The translations under genes were made by a program, and so were the position numbers. From assembly GCA_017427985.1 (NCBI GenBank), contig JAFRRS010000011.1, positions 62,001 to 126,000 of the forward strand: a DNA stretch of 64,000 nucleotides, in the 5' to 3' direction. Below, piece by piece: positions 9,030 to 18,105 of this stretch (the stretch's first letter is position 1; every line of letters begins with the position of its first letter). The notes beneath the pieces were generated by a model. The model was not told where the DNA came from. It made no database searches and saw only the letters and a program-made list of their open reading frames with translations. Source of the stretch: Bacteroidales bacterium. GTDB taxonomy: Bacteria > Bacteroidota > Bacteroidia > Bacteroidales > F082.

Positions 9030-9571
9030 ATGAAAAACAACTACTTTTGACAGTCATTTTTGCTCTCGCGATGATTTGTGGAGCGCAGACACCTGAATAA
9101 TCCGTACACTTCTCCATCTCTGGGTGATTTCATATTGAGAAACTGCTATAATAGAGGTAATTTGACAGCGGTTTTCAACACCGGGGATCCTCTTCTCGTC
9201 CAAATTGGCGGAATAGCAAGCACGCCACCATCCAACGGACAGGTGAAAAACGTCTATAACACAGGCTCAATGGGCGAATGCGTTTGGGTTGAAGATACCG
9301 AAGGCGTGAACGGCGGTTACCCAATTCCAATAACGATGTAGAATAAGCTTTTGCCTATCCAAATCCACGTTGCAATAATCTTAATATAAAAACCGATTTG
9401 CAAAATGCCCGAATCGAAGTTTATGACATGATTGGAAGAACTATTGTAAACCAAGAGATTGTGAGCGACATTACAACAATCAATACCGACAACAAGACTG
9501 CGGGAATGTATTTCTGGAAAGTCATCGCCAATGGCAAGGTCGCAGAATCTGGAAGATGGGTTAAAAATTAA
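9030..9571 (+). pseudogene. Decayed, internally deleted copy of the GLUG/T9SS gene
   Basis: The start matches the gene at 3904 (ATGAAAAA..CAACTACTTTTGACAGTC) but one A is missing from the A-run, so the frame breaks after a few codons. A central stretch is missing. A GLUG-like piece then survives (about 9112-9341, with the shared words CVWVEDTEGVNGGYPIPI), followed by an in-frame stop. The T9SS sorting-domain remnant continues to 9571 (NNLNIKTDLQNA... GRWVKN) out of frame with the preceding part. It is presumably not translated as a functional protein. A 264-nt internal frame (9078-9341) is open but lacks a signal peptide. Confidence 0.85.
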
Positions 9572-9895
9572 TCACCCCCTGTCATAATGCGGCATCTCCT
9601 CAGGAATTATAATTGATAATTCCACTAAGCCGCAGACCTCGCCGTTTTCATACCATGGCGTCTGGTAAATCAGCTTTTTCTTGCCTTTTTTTGAAATCGT
9701 ATACACGTTGGTGGCGGCATCGTTCAGCAAATGCCTGATAATCTGCTGCGAGCGTTCGTTGTGGCAGCCCATCATGTTTTTGCCGCGCACGTCACCGTTG
9801 ACAGCGCACGAGCTATCGTTCTGATACACAACATTTCCGTCCTTGTCGCTGATGGTCACGGCGACGTTTATCTCTTTTAAAAAATCGTTGATCAT
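9572..9895 (-). CDS. Small PAS-like sensor domain protein
   Basis: A 107-aa single-domain protein. It begins MINDFLKEINVAVTISDKDGNVVYQN, which reads as the N-terminal half of a PAS fold, and ends with ENGEVCGLVELSII, the typical final strands. It has no signal peptide, membrane segment or output domain. The segment GKNMMGCHNERSQQIIRHLL contains Cys and His residues that could hold a ligand or cofactor (inference). A TAAATTTG box on the minus strand lies just upstream. It is convergent with the pseudogene. PAS assignment is likely; ligand and partner are unknown. Confidence 0.7.
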   Translation of the reverse strand: MINDFLKEINVAVTISDKDGNVVYQNDSSCAVNGDVRGKNMMGCHNERSQQIIRHLLNDAATNVYTISKKGKKKLIYQTPWYENGEVCGLVELSIIIPEEMPHYDRG

Positions 9896-9958
9896 ATCCT
9901 TGAAAATTTAATTTTTGCAAATTTACATATTTTTATATAAAAATAAAGAAATAATCGT

Positions 9959-9966
9959 TATATTTG
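9959..9966 (+). promoter_or_regulatory. -7 box for the LptF/G permease gene
   Basis: TATATTTG matches TAnnTTTG exactly. It overlaps a possible TTG start at 9964, which is therefore excluded in favour of the TTG at 9985. Confidence 0.6.
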
Positions 9967-9984
9967 CAATTTATTTGTAGTATC

Positions 9985-11445
9985 TTGAAAAAGCTTAACA
10001 TCTATATTATCAAGCAATATATTGGCACGTTCATCTTCACATTCTTCGTCGCCATTTTCATCCTGCTGATGCAGTTTTTGTGGACTTGGGTCGATGAGTT
10101 CATCGGCAAGGGCGTGGAGTTTGCGGTGATGTTCAAGCTGCTTTTCTACACCTCCGTCACCTTCGTCCCGATGGCGCTTCCGCTGGCGATTCTGCTTTCT
10201 TCACTGATGTGCTTCGGCAACCTCGGCGAATATTATGAGCTCGTCGCGATGAAGGCAAGCGGCATATCCACCTGGAAAGTGATGCGTCCGCTGCTTTATT
10301 TCTCATTGACGATGAGCGTGTTAGGCTTTTTCTTCTCAAACAACGTCATGCCTATCGCCAACCTCAAGATGCAGTCGACACTTTACGACGTGAGCCATAA
10401 AAAGATGACCCTCGAGATTCCTGAAGGCGTGTTTTACCGCGGCATCGACAAATATGTCATAAAAGTCGCGAAGAAAAGCAAGGACGGCAACTGGATGTAC
10501 GACATCATGATTTACGACCACACCGACGACAAAGGCAACGTGAAAGTCACCGTCGCCGACTCAGGCTACATGGCAATGACACCGAGCCAGCGCGAGATGA
10601 TTTTCACACTCTACGACGGCTACAACTACAGCGAGGTGTTTGAGGACAAGGACTACCGCACGCGCCGTCCGTTCCAGAAGATGTCGTTTAAACGCCAGCT
10701 GGTGGATTTCGACATGTCGCAGTTCGACATGAAACACATCAACGAGGACGCCTTCAAAAAGCATCAGACGATGATGAACATCAAACAGTTGAACTTCGCC
10801 ATCGACTCCTTGAACATCGCTTTCGCCGAAAGGAAGACATCTTACGGCAAGTCGCTGACAAACAGGTTCCAATACCTGAATATCGACGAGGCGAGCTTCG
10901 TGAAAGCCGACGAAAGGCTTGAAAAGAAACAAGGCGACAACATCAAACAAGACACCATCGACGGCTTCGTCTGGCCGTTGCTGAGCAACATTCCGGAAAA
11001 GGAGCGCAAGGCTGTGGCAAGCATAGCGTTCAACAACGCCACCAACATGAAGGAAAACCTCACCGTCACCGCCAACGACATGAAACGCGCGCGCATAAAC
11101 ATCAGGAAACACGAGCAGGTGCTGAATCAGAAGTTCACGCTCAGCATGGCGTGCCTGCTCTTCTTCTTCATCGGGGCTCCGCTGGGAGCCATCATCCGCA
11201 AAGGTGGTCTTGGCATGCCCGTAGTCGTCAGCGTGACGTTCTTCGTCATCTACTACGTCATCACCATCATCGGCGAGCGTGTGGCGGTCAACGGCGACAT
11301 GTCAGTGTTCCTCGGCGCATGGATCTCGTCGATAGTGCTGTTCCCCATCGGAATCTTCCTCACCTTCAAAGCCACCACCGACGCCGCATTGCTCGATGCC
11401 GAGTCATGGAAAAAATTCTTTACTAAAAATCGCAAAAAAAGCTGA
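9985..11445 (+). CDS. LptF/LptG family permease (YjgP/YjgQ)
   Basis: Inner-membrane permease subunit of the LptBFG ABC machine that extracts lipopolysaccharide for transport to the outer membrane. From a TTG start at 9985 it is 486 aa and begins MKKLNIYIIKQYIGTFIFTF. It has transmembrane helices near the N-terminus (about 10-115), a large periplasmic beta-jellyroll (about 120-370) and three C-terminal helices (from about 385), the standard family layout. The periplasmic part is enlarged by a Lys/Asp-rich region typical of Bacteroidetes versions. Only one permease gene is present here; the partner lies elsewhere. It is followed after 5 nt by glycosyltransferase genes, consistent with a cell-envelope operon. 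Confidence 0.88.
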   Translation: MKKLNIYIIKQYIGTFIFTFFVAIFILLMQFLWTWVDEFIGKGVEFAVMFKLLFYTSVTFVPMALPLAILLSSLMCFGNLGEYYELVAMKASGISTWKVMRPLLYFSLTMSVLGFFFSNNVMPIANLKMQSTLYDVSHKKMTLEIPEGVFYRGIDKYVIKVAKKSKDGNWMYDIMIYDHTDDKGNVKVTVADSGYMAMTPSQREMIFTLYDGYNYSEVFEDKDYRTRRPFQKMSFKRQLVDFDMSQFDMKHINEDAFKKHQTMMNIKQLNFAIDSLNIAFAERKTSYGKSLTNRFQYLNIDEASFVKADERLEKKQGDNIKQDTIDGFVWPLLSNIPEKERKAVASIAFNNATNMKENLTVTANDMKRARINIRKHEQVLNQKFTLSMACLLFFFIGAPLGAIIRKGGLGMPVVVSVTFFVIYYVITIIGERVAVNGDMSVFLGAWISSIVLFPIGIFLTFKATTDAALLDAESWKKFFTKNRKKS

Positions 11446-11450
11446 ACGAT

Positions 11451-12671
11451 ATGAATATTCTAATGTTATGCAACAAATCGCCGTTCCCGCCAAGCGAGGG
11501 AGGTCCAATGGCAATGAACAGTATCGTAACAGGGCTGTTAGAAGCAGGTCATAATGTGAGAATCCTGGCTTTCAACAGCAACAAATATCATATCGAAAAA
11601 GACAGCATACCCCAGGAATATCGCAGGCAGACAAAAATCGATTTTGTGGATATCGATTTGAGTATCAAGATAGTAGAAGCTTTTAAAAATCTTTTTTCCG
11701 ATGAGTCGTATCATGTGAAGAGATTCCTCTCGAAGGAATTTACAAACAAGTTGGAAAAGATTTTGAAGAAAGACAGATTCGACATCGTGCAGCTTGAAAC
11801 GATTTACATGGCGCCGTACATAGACACCATCAGGGAGCATTCCAAGGCAAAAATCGTGCTGCGCGCGCACAACGTGGAACATAAGATTTGGGAACGCATC
11901 GCGAAAAAGACGTTTTTCTTCGCCAAGAGATGGTACCTCAGGCATCTCATCCGCACGCTGCGAACTTTTGAGATGAGCATCCTCGACAAGGTCGACGGCA
12001 TCGCCGCCATCACCACCACCGACGCCAGCTTCTTCAGACGCGTGACAGCCACGCCGGTCATCGACATACCTTTTGGAGTGGATATCGAGAAATTCGACCC
12101 TGTTTTTGAAGTCGGCAATGCTCCAACATTTTATCATATCGGCTCCATGAACTGGATGCCAAACGAGGAAGGCATAAAATGGTTCCTCAACAACGCTTGG
12201 GACGAGATTCTGGAACGCGTACCCGAGGCGAAGCTGTATCTTGCGGGAAGAAACATGCCTAAATGGCTCCAGAAAACCAGAAAGAAAAACGTCGTCGTGG
12301 TGGGAGAAGTGCCTGACGCACATGAGTTTGTGAACCAGCACAACGTCGCGGTGGTTCCTTTGCTTTCGGGAAGCGGCATGCGCATCAAAATCATCGAGTC
12401 GATGGCATTAGGCAAGACCGTGATAACCACACTCGTAGGCGCGGAAGGCATTCAATATTCCGAGTTCGAGAACATCATCATCGCGGAAAACGTCCCTAAG
12501 ATGGTTGAAAACATCAGCAGACTCTACAACCATCCTGAAGAGGCGGAAGCCATAGGCTTGAACGCGCGCCGACTGGTGGAGGAATTATACGACAACAAAA
12601 AGATTATCAACAGATTGGAACTGTTTTACAACGAGATAACATCTAAAAGAGAGATAACGATACTGAATTAA
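11451..12671 (+). CDS. Glycosyltransferase family 4 protein
   Basis: A 406-aa GT-B fold glycosyltransferase. The N-terminal Rossmann domain starts MNILMLCNKSPFPPSEGGP, with the usual glycine-rich loop. The C-terminal nucleotide-sugar domain contains FHIGSMNWMPNEEGIKWF (about 230), and LSGSGMRIKIIESMALGKTVITT (about 305-327) holds the conserved E of the EX7E-type motif. No signal peptide. The stop codon touches the start of a second GT4 gene, so both enzymes probably act in one pathway, building lipopolysaccharide core or another surface glycan. The sugar donor and acceptor cannot be read from sequence. Confidence 0.87.
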   Translation: MNILMLCNKSPFPPSEGGPMAMNSIVTGLLEAGHNVRILAFNSNKYHIEKDSIPQEYRRQTKIDFVDIDLSIKIVEAFKNLFSDESYHVKRFLSKEFTNKLEKILKKDRFDIVQLETIYMAPYIDTIREHSKAKIVLRAHNVEHKIWERIAKKTFFFAKRWYLRHLIRTLRTFEMSILDKVDGIAAITTTDASFFRRVTATPVIDIPFGVDIEKFDPVFEVGNAPTFYHIGSMNWMPNEEGIKWFLNNAWDEILERVPEAKLYLAGRNMPKWLQKTRKKNVVVVGEVPDAHEFVNQHNVAVVPLLSGSGMRIKIIESMALGKTVITTLVGAEGIQYSEFENIIIAENVPKMVENISRLYNHPEEAEAIGLNARRLVEELYDNKKIINRLELFYNEITSKREITILN

Positions 12672-13850
12672 ATGAAGATATTTGTTTTATTACCCAGGAT
12701 TCCGTGGCCGCTTGAAAAAGGCGACAAGCTGAGGGCTTACAACCAGATCAAGCAGCTGGCAAAGAACAATGAGATAATACTCTGCGCGCTCAACGACGAC
12801 AAAAAAGTCGACAAACAGGCGGCGTTTCAGGCAATGCAACCTTATTGCGCCTCAATAAACTTCATCGACTTGCCAAAAATCGGCATATTTTTCAATGTCT
12901 TCAGGTCGTATCTCCTCGGATTGCCTATGCAATGTGGATATTTTTACAGCTCAAAGGCGAAAAAGAAAGTCCACAAGCTCATCGAGCACCACAAGCCTGA
13001 CATGCTCTTCGGACAGCTTTTGCGCGTAGCCCCTTATCTTCACAAAGTCAACATCCCCAAAACAATTGACTATCAAGATGTTTTCTCAATGGGAATGAAA
13101 CGCAGGGCGGAGATAGCAGGTCTCTTCACAAGACCGTTTTTTGAGATGGAATACAACCGTCTGAAGAAATACGAACGCAAGGTTTTCGATGAATTCGACG
13201 TGAAAACCATCATCAGCGAGCCTGACCGCGCCAACATCGACCATCCCGACAGAAACAAAATCCTCATCGTGCCAAACGGTGTTGACCACGAATATTACAA
13301 GCCTATCGAGCGTGAGATAAAATACGACATCGTGTTTACGGGCAACATGGGATATGCTCCGAATGTCAACGCGGTGGAATATCTGGCATACGAGATTTTA
13401 CCGAAGGTTTGGGAGAAGGTTCCGAACGCGAAGATGTACATCGCCGGCGCACAGCCCGACCCGAGGGTGAAGAAGGTGGCGTGCGACAACATCATCGTGA
13501 GCGGCTGGGTCGACGACATGCGCGAGGCATACGCACAGAGCCGTATCTTCATCGCCCCGATGCGCATCGGCACAGGACTTCAGAACAAACTCCTCGAAGC
13601 CATGTCGATGAAGAAACCTTGCATCACGACATCGTTGGCAAACGGCTCGCTACACGCCGTCAACGGCAAGGAGATTCTTGTCGACGACAACTCCTCGGAC
13701 CTCGCCGCCGACATCGTTTTCATGCTGCGTAATCCCGACAAGGCCGCCGAGATAGCGGAAGACGGATATAATTTCGTGAACCGAGTCTACGACTGGGGCG
13801 CCGCGACAAAGATAATGGAAGATGCAATGATAACCGTTGTAAATAAATAA
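12672..13850 (+). CDS. Glycosyltransferase family 4 protein
   Basis: A 392-aa GT-B enzyme beginning MKIFVLLPRIPWPLEKGDKLRAY, a start typical of the sugar transferases associated with PEP-CTERM/exopolysaccharide-type loci. The C-terminal domain shows VFTGNMGYAPNVNAVEYLAYEILP (about 217-240) and APMRIGTGLQNKLLEAMSMKKPCITT (about 295-320), with the conserved Glu. It starts one base after the stop of the upstream GT4 gene and is followed 2 nt later by ettA. Cytoplasmic; substrates unknown. Confidence 0.87.
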   Translation: MKIFVLLPRIPWPLEKGDKLRAYNQIKQLAKNNEIILCALNDDKKVDKQAAFQAMQPYCASINFIDLPKIGIFFNVFRSYLLGLPMQCGYFYSSKAKKKVHKLIEHHKPDMLFGQLLRVAPYLHKVNIPKTIDYQDVFSMGMKRRAEIAGLFTRPFFEMEYNRLKKYERKVFDEFDVKTIISEPDRANIDHPDRNKILIVPNGVDHEYYKPIEREIKYDIVFTGNMGYAPNVNAVEYLAYEILPKVWEKVPNAKMYIAGAQPDPRVKKVACDNIIVSGWVDDMREAYAQSRIFIAPMRIGTGLQNKLLEAMSMKKPCITTSLANGSLHAVNGKEILVDDNSSDLAADIVFMLRNPDKAAEIAEDGYNFVNRVYDWGAATKIMEDAMITVVNK

Positions 13851-13852
13851 TT

Positions 13853-15526
13853 ATGGCACAAAACGACGACAAAAAAATCATTTTCTCGATGGTAGGCGTG
13901 AGCAAAATCATCCCGCCGTCACGACAGATTTTAAAAGATATCTATCTCTCATTTTATTATGGCGCGAAAATCGGCATCATCGGCTTGAACGGCGCCGGAA
14001 AATCCACGTTGCTGCGTATCATAGCAGGAAAAGAGAAGTCGTATAACGGAGAAGTGGTGTTCTCGCCAGGCTATTCCGTCGGGATGCTCGACCAGGAGCC
14101 GCAACTCGACGACAACAAGACTGTGCGCGAAGTCGTGGAGGAAGGCGCGCAGGAAGTCGTGGACCTGCTTAAAGAATACGAAGAGATAAGCAATAAGTTC
14201 GCTGAACCTGACGCCGACTTCGACAAACTCATCGAACGGCAGGGCGAGCTCACCGAGCTCATCGAACAGCATGACGGTTGGAACCTCGACAGCAAACTCG
14301 AGCGTGCCATGGACGCACTCAACTGTCCCGATGGTGACACTCCAGTTAAGAATTTATCGGGAGGTGAACGCCGCAGAGTCGCTTTAGTAAGATTATTATT
14401 GCAAGAACCAGACATCCTGCTCCTCGACGAGCCCACCAACCACCTCGACGCAGAAGCCATACAATGGCTGGAGAGCCACCTGCAGCAGTACAAGGGCACC
14501 GTCATCGCGGTGACACACGACCGTTACTTCCTCGACCACGTGGCGGGCTGGATTCTCGAACTCGACCGCGGCGAAGGCATCCCGTGGAAAGGCAACTACT
14601 CGTCGTGGCTCGACCAGAAGACCGCGCGCATGGCGATGGAAGAGAAGACAGAGAGCAAACGCCGCAAGACCCTCGAACGCGAGCTGGAGTGGGTGCGCAT
14701 GGCGCCGAAGGCACGTCACGCCAAAGGCAAGGCACGTCTCGAGTCATATGAGAAGATGCTCAACGAAGACGTGAAGGAAAAGGAAGAGAAACTCGAAATC
14801 TACATCCCGAACGGCGACCGTCTCGGCAACAAAGTCATTGAGGTCAAAAACGTGTCAAAGGCATTCGGCGACAAAGTCTTGTTTGAAAACCTCAGTTTCA
14901 GTCTGCCACCGGCGGGTATCGTGGGAGTAATAGGACCGAACGGAGCCGGAAAGACGACGTTGTTCCGCATGATTATGGGACTTGAAAAGCCAGATTCAGG
15001 CACTTTCGAAGTCGGTGAGACCGTGAAAATAGGCTACGTCGACCAGCAACATGCCGAGATAGACCCTGAAAAGACCGTATGGGAGGTCATTTCTGGTGGC
15101 AACGAACTGATTCAACTTGGCAAGCGCACCATGCCGTCGCGTGCATACGTCTCGAGGTTCAATTTCGGTGGCGACGCACAACAAAAGAAAGCAGGCGTGC
15201 TTTCAGGCGGTGAGAGAAACAGAATGCACCTGGCGTTGACGCTCAAACAAGAGGCTAACGTTTTGCTCCTCGACGAGCCGACTAACGACATCGATGTCAA
15301 CACCTTGCGCGCATTGGAAGAAGGTTTGGAGAACTTCGCCGGATGCGCCGTCATCATCTCGCATGATAGATGGTTCTTGGATAGAATCGCTACACATATC
15401 CTCGCATTCGAAGGCGACTCGCAAGTCTATTTCTTCGAGGGAAGCTATTCGGAATACGAAGAAAATAAGATTAAACGCCTTGGCAATCAACAACCTAAGA
15501 AGTTTAGATACAAAAAATTGATGTAA
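13853..15526 (+). CDS. ettA: ABC-F protein EttA (energy-dependent translational throttle)
   Basis: A soluble ABC-F ATPase that binds the ribosomal E site and gates the first elongation step according to ATP/ADP level. It has two ABC domains: Walker A GLNGAGKST (about 43-51), signature LSGGERRRVAL and Walker B ILLLDEPTNHLD, then Walker A GPNGAGKTT (about 362), signature LSGGERNRMHL and VLLLDEPTNDID. The interdomain linker carries the ABC-F arm (about 245-320). The length of 557 aa matches EttA (about 555) rather than other ABC-F subfamilies. It lies 2 nt after the GT4 gene and 1 nt before a T9SS cargo gene, an unusual tight run of unrelated functions. Confidence 0.9.
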   Translation: MAQNDDKKIIFSMVGVSKIIPPSRQILKDIYLSFYYGAKIGIIGLNGAGKSTLLRIIAGKEKSYNGEVVFSPGYSVGMLDQEPQLDDNKTVREVVEEGAQEVVDLLKEYEEISNKFAEPDADFDKLIERQGELTELIEQHDGWNLDSKLERAMDALNCPDGDTPVKNLSGGERRRVALVRLLLQEPDILLLDEPTNHLDAEAIQWLESHLQQYKGTVIAVTHDRYFLDHVAGWILELDRGEGIPWKGNYSSWLDQKTARMAMEEKTESKRRKTLERELEWVRMAPKARHAKGKARLESYEKMLNEDVKEKEEKLEIYIPNGDRLGNKVIEVKNVSKAFGDKVLFENLSFSLPPAGIVGVIGPNGAGKTTLFRMIMGLEKPDSGTFEVGETVKIGYVDQQHAEIDPEKTVWEVISGGNELIQLGKRTMPSRAYVSRFNFGGDAQQKKAGVLSGGERNRMHLALTLKQEANVLLLDEPTNDIDVNTLRALEEGLENFAGCAVIISHDRWFLDRIATHILAFEGDSQVYFFEGSYSEYEENKIKRLGNQQPKKFRYKKLM

Positions 15527-15527
15527 T

Positions 15528-17144
15528 ATGAAAAAAGCCATTACCACAATCTTTGCTGTATTATTGACTATCAATACTTTTGCTATGGATGTCTGGGACG
15601 GCACCGCCTCCCCTTGGACCAACGGCAGCGGAACTTCAAACGACCCATATCTCATCGAGACAGCCGAAAACCTCGCCTATCTCGCCGAGAAAGTCAACGA
15701 AGGCTATCAGGCACAAGGCATGGCGGTCTTTGCCGGACAGTTTTTCCTCCTCACTGACGATTTGGACCTCAACAACATCAACTGGACCCCTATCGGCAAC
15801 GTGAACATGAACATGCAAGGCTATTATTTCGCTGGCATTTTCGACGGTTGGTATCACAACATCGACCATCTGAAGATTCAGTCGAATGCTGATGTCTGCG
15901 GATTGTTTGCAGGTTTGGGTGGTGACTCCGGCGGCTCACAGTACACCTGGGGTGAGATTCGGTATCTTTCCGTTACCAACGGCAACATCACTTCAACAGG
16001 CACTGGCGTAGGCGGCATCGTGGGCGGAATGGCAAACGAAGCCTTTGTGTATCAATGCAGTTTCTCAGGCACCATCAGCGTGAGCAACGGCGGTTCTTAT
16101 TGTGGAGCAGGTGGCATTGTGGCGGCAGCGGCACAAAACAGCAAGATTTATGAGTGCTCATTCCACGGCAGCATCACCGCAACCAACAATGGAGGCTTCA
16201 CTGGCGCGGCAGGCGCAGGCGGCATAGTTGGCATCGCCATGGACGACACCTCGATATTATCGTGTTACAACACCGGCAACATCACTGCGAGCTCATTCAT
16301 GCTAAATGTGGCGGCAGGTATTGTGGGAGCCACCTTGCAGGAAAACAGCGTCACCGTTAAGAATTGCTACAACGTCGGAACAGTGAATGCCAGTACCAAA
16401 GGCGGCATCTTCGGCATGATCAGCCCGATAAACCCAACGAAAAACGAAACTGACATTGAGGTGTTTAACTGCTATTACCTCAACACCTGCGGCGGCACCA
16501 CGAATTACGGCACCAGCAAGACATCCGCCGAGATGCAGACTGAAGATTTCCTTTTCCTGCTGACAGGCGGCTTCCGCACTTTCATTATGGACAACGGCAC
16601 CAACAATGGCTACCCGATTCATAGCCTAGCCAATATCAAACTTATGGATGCGACTGACATCACTTATCATTCAGCGAAAATATCTGCCGACATCCACGAA
16701 GGCAACGACGATTTTGTCAGAGCGGTGTTTGTTTATAACGAATGGAATGAAAACGGCAACGGGGATGAAATAGAGATAGAGGTCGAAATAGCAGACCATG
16801 TCGAGGTCATACTCGAAGACCTCAATCCAGAGACATTCTATTTGTATTATATGTATTGCGAGTTTGCCGACGGCACTGTCATGGAGAGCCAGCATTACAG
16901 CTTTTCCACAACCTTCGACGGCATCTCCGACATTCCAACAAATGAAATCCAAATCTATCCTAACCCGACATCAGATTTCATTTACATCGAAAACACTGAG
17001 CCTCAATCCATTTTCATTTATTCCCTTGACGGAAAATTAATAAAAACAATTGAAAACGCCAACGTCGTTGACGTGAGGGATTTGGAAAATGGGATGTACC
17101 TTATTAATATAAATGGGAAAACAAAACGAATCGTAATCGATTAA
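15528..17144 (+). CDS. Secreted GLUG-repeat protein with fibronectin-like and T9SS sorting domains
   Basis: A 538-aa protein with a signal peptide (MKKAITTIFAVLLTINTFA). The body (about 25-370) is Gly/Asn/Thr-rich with repeats GVGGIVGGM, GAGGIVAAA, GAGGIVGIA and AAGIVGAT, the GLUG pattern also seen in the gene at 3904, although the sequences have diverged. A beta-sandwich-like region follows (about 375-455). The C-terminus (IQIYPNPTSDFIYIEN...LENGMYLININGK) is a T9SS type A domain. It starts 1 nt after ettA and is probably cotranscribed or reinitiated. It likely acts as a surface adhesin or cell-surface scaffold; the ligand is unknown. Confidence 0.86.
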   Translation: MKKAITTIFAVLLTINTFAMDVWDGTASPWTNGSGTSNDPYLIETAENLAYLAEKVNEGYQAQGMAVFAGQFFLLTDDLDLNNINWTPIGNVNMNMQGYYFAGIFDGWYHNIDHLKIQSNADVCGLFAGLGGDSGGSQYTWGEIRYLSVTNGNITSTGTGVGGIVGGMANEAFVYQCSFSGTISVSNGGSYCGAGGIVAAAAQNSKIYECSFHGSITATNNGGFTGAAGAGGIVGIAMDDTSILSCYNTGNITASSFMLNVAAGIVGATLQENSVTVKNCYNVGTVNASTKGGIFGMISPINPTKNETDIEVFNCYYLNTCGGTTNYGTSKTSAEMQTEDFLFLLTGGFRTFIMDNGTNNGYPIHSLANIKLMDATDITYHSAKISADIHEGNDDFVRAVFVYNEWNENGNGDEIEIEVEIADHVEVILEDLNPETFYLYYMYCEFADGTVMESQHYSFSTTFDGISDIPTNEIQIYPNPTSDFIYIENTEPQSIFIYSLDGKLIKTIENANVVDVRDLENGMYLININGKTKRIVID

Positions 17145-17156
17145 TGATTATTATAT

Positions 17157-17186
17157 TGTAGAGACACACGGCCGTGTGTCTCTACA
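17157..17186. repeat. 30-bp perfect palindrome (REP family variant), probable bidirectional terminator
   Basis: TGTAGAGACACACGG followed by its exact complement, CCGTGTGTCTCTACA. The ends TGTAGAGAC...GTCTCTACA equal those of the REP elements near 21.7-23.3 kb while the core differs. It lies between the convergent genes at 15528 and deoC, so it can serve as terminator for both. Confidence 0.8.
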
Positions 17187-17190
17187 TTGT

Positions 17191-18030
17191 TTAAACCAAT
17201 TCCTCCATCACCTTTCCCGCCAATCTGCTGGTTCCGACTCGGAAATAGTTCTTATTGAGCCATTTCTCGCCGAGGACGTCTTTCACTATATAATAATAGG
17301 TGAGCGCGTCCTCGATTGTCGACATGCCGCCTGCAGGTTTGAATCCGACCATCTGACCTGTCGCTTCAAAATATTCCTTAATGGTGTCGCACATGATAAG
17401 AGCCGCCATAGGCGTAGCATTTACAGCGATTTTTCCTGTTGAAGTCTTGATGAAATCAGCACCTGCGAGGATCGCCAACTCACTGGCTTTGCGGATGTTA
17501 GCGACAGTTTTCAGTTCACCGGTTTCAAGGATAACCTTCAGATGAACAGGTAATTTGCAGATTTCACGGATTGCCTGAATCTCATTGTAAACCTCGTCGT
17601 AATTGCCTTCGAGGAACGTGCCTCTCGAGATGACCATATCGACTTCATCGGCGCCCTGCTCAACGCAATACTGCACCTCTTTCTTCTTCAAATCGAACGA
17701 CATCTGACCTGACGGGAAGCAGCATGCTACCGTGGCGACTTTAATTCCAGTGCCTTTCAAGAGACCCTTCGCCTGCTTCACAAACGGGCTGTAGATACAG
17801 ATGGCAGGAACGGAGATTCCTATGTCATTTTTCTGGAAATCAATGGCTTTGGCGCAAAAATCCTCAATCTTCTTCGCGTTGTCAAAAGCCTCCAAAGTAG
17901 TGAAGTCAATGCTCTGGAAAATGGTCTTCAACGACTCGCGTCTGTCGCTGCTTTTGCTTTGTTTCTTGATGATTGCGTCGATTCTCGCCTGAAGCTCTTC
18001 CTCAGTATAATTATAATATTTGAAATTCAT
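17191..18030 (-). CDS. deoC: Deoxyribose-phosphate aldolase
   Basis: Class I aldolase that splits 2-deoxyribose-5-phosphate into glyceraldehyde-3-phosphate and acetaldehyde during deoxynucleoside catabolism. The 279-aa chain has the DeoC barrel: EVDMVISRGTF, VHLKVILETGEL (catalytic Lys in KVILE) and the Schiff-base region DFIKTSTGKIAVNATP, plus GFKPAGGM near the end. It belongs to the longer DeoC subgroup with an N-terminal helical extension. A TATCTTTG box on the minus strand (18054-18061) is its promoter and lies back-to-back with that of a porin gene, suggesting linked nucleoside use. Confidence 0.92.
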   Translation of the reverse strand: MNFKYYNYTEEELQARIDAIIKKQSKSSDRRESLKTIFQSIDFTTLEAFDNAKKIEDFCAKAIDFQKNDIGISVPAICIYSPFVKQAKGLLKGTGIKVATVACCFPSGQMSFDLKKKEVQYCVEQGADEVDMVISRGTFLEGNYDEVYNEIQAIREICKLPVHLKVILETGELKTVANIRKASELAILAGADFIKTSTGKIAVNATPMAALIMCDTIKEYFEATGQMVGFKPAGGMSTIEDALTYYYIVKDVLGEKWLNKNYFRVGTSRLAGKVMEELV

Positions 18031-18053
18031 GATTTTATATTTTTAATGATTTG

Positions 18054-18082
18054 CAAAGATAGGAATTTTTTTATTAATTTTG
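18054..18082. promoter_or_regulatory. Divergent -7 boxes between deoC and the porin gene
   Basis: CAAAGATA at 18054-18061 is TATCTTTG on the minus strand (deoC). TAATTTTG at 18075-18082 serves the plus strand (porin). Only 13 nt separate the boxes, so the two promoters overlap and could be co-regulated or mutually exclusive. Confidence 0.6.
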
Positions 18083-18105
18083 CAGCGGAATTTTGAAATT
18101 ATTAT

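Noticed and set aside
9078-9341. Small gene inside the decayed GLUG copy
   Set aside because: It has no signal peptide or start context and ends at a stop inside the conserved sorting-domain junction; best seen as part of the pseudogene.
11538-12341. Long open frame (267 codons) on the minus strand
   Set aside because: Fully within a clear GT4 glycosyltransferase gene; composition follows the third-position bias of that gene.
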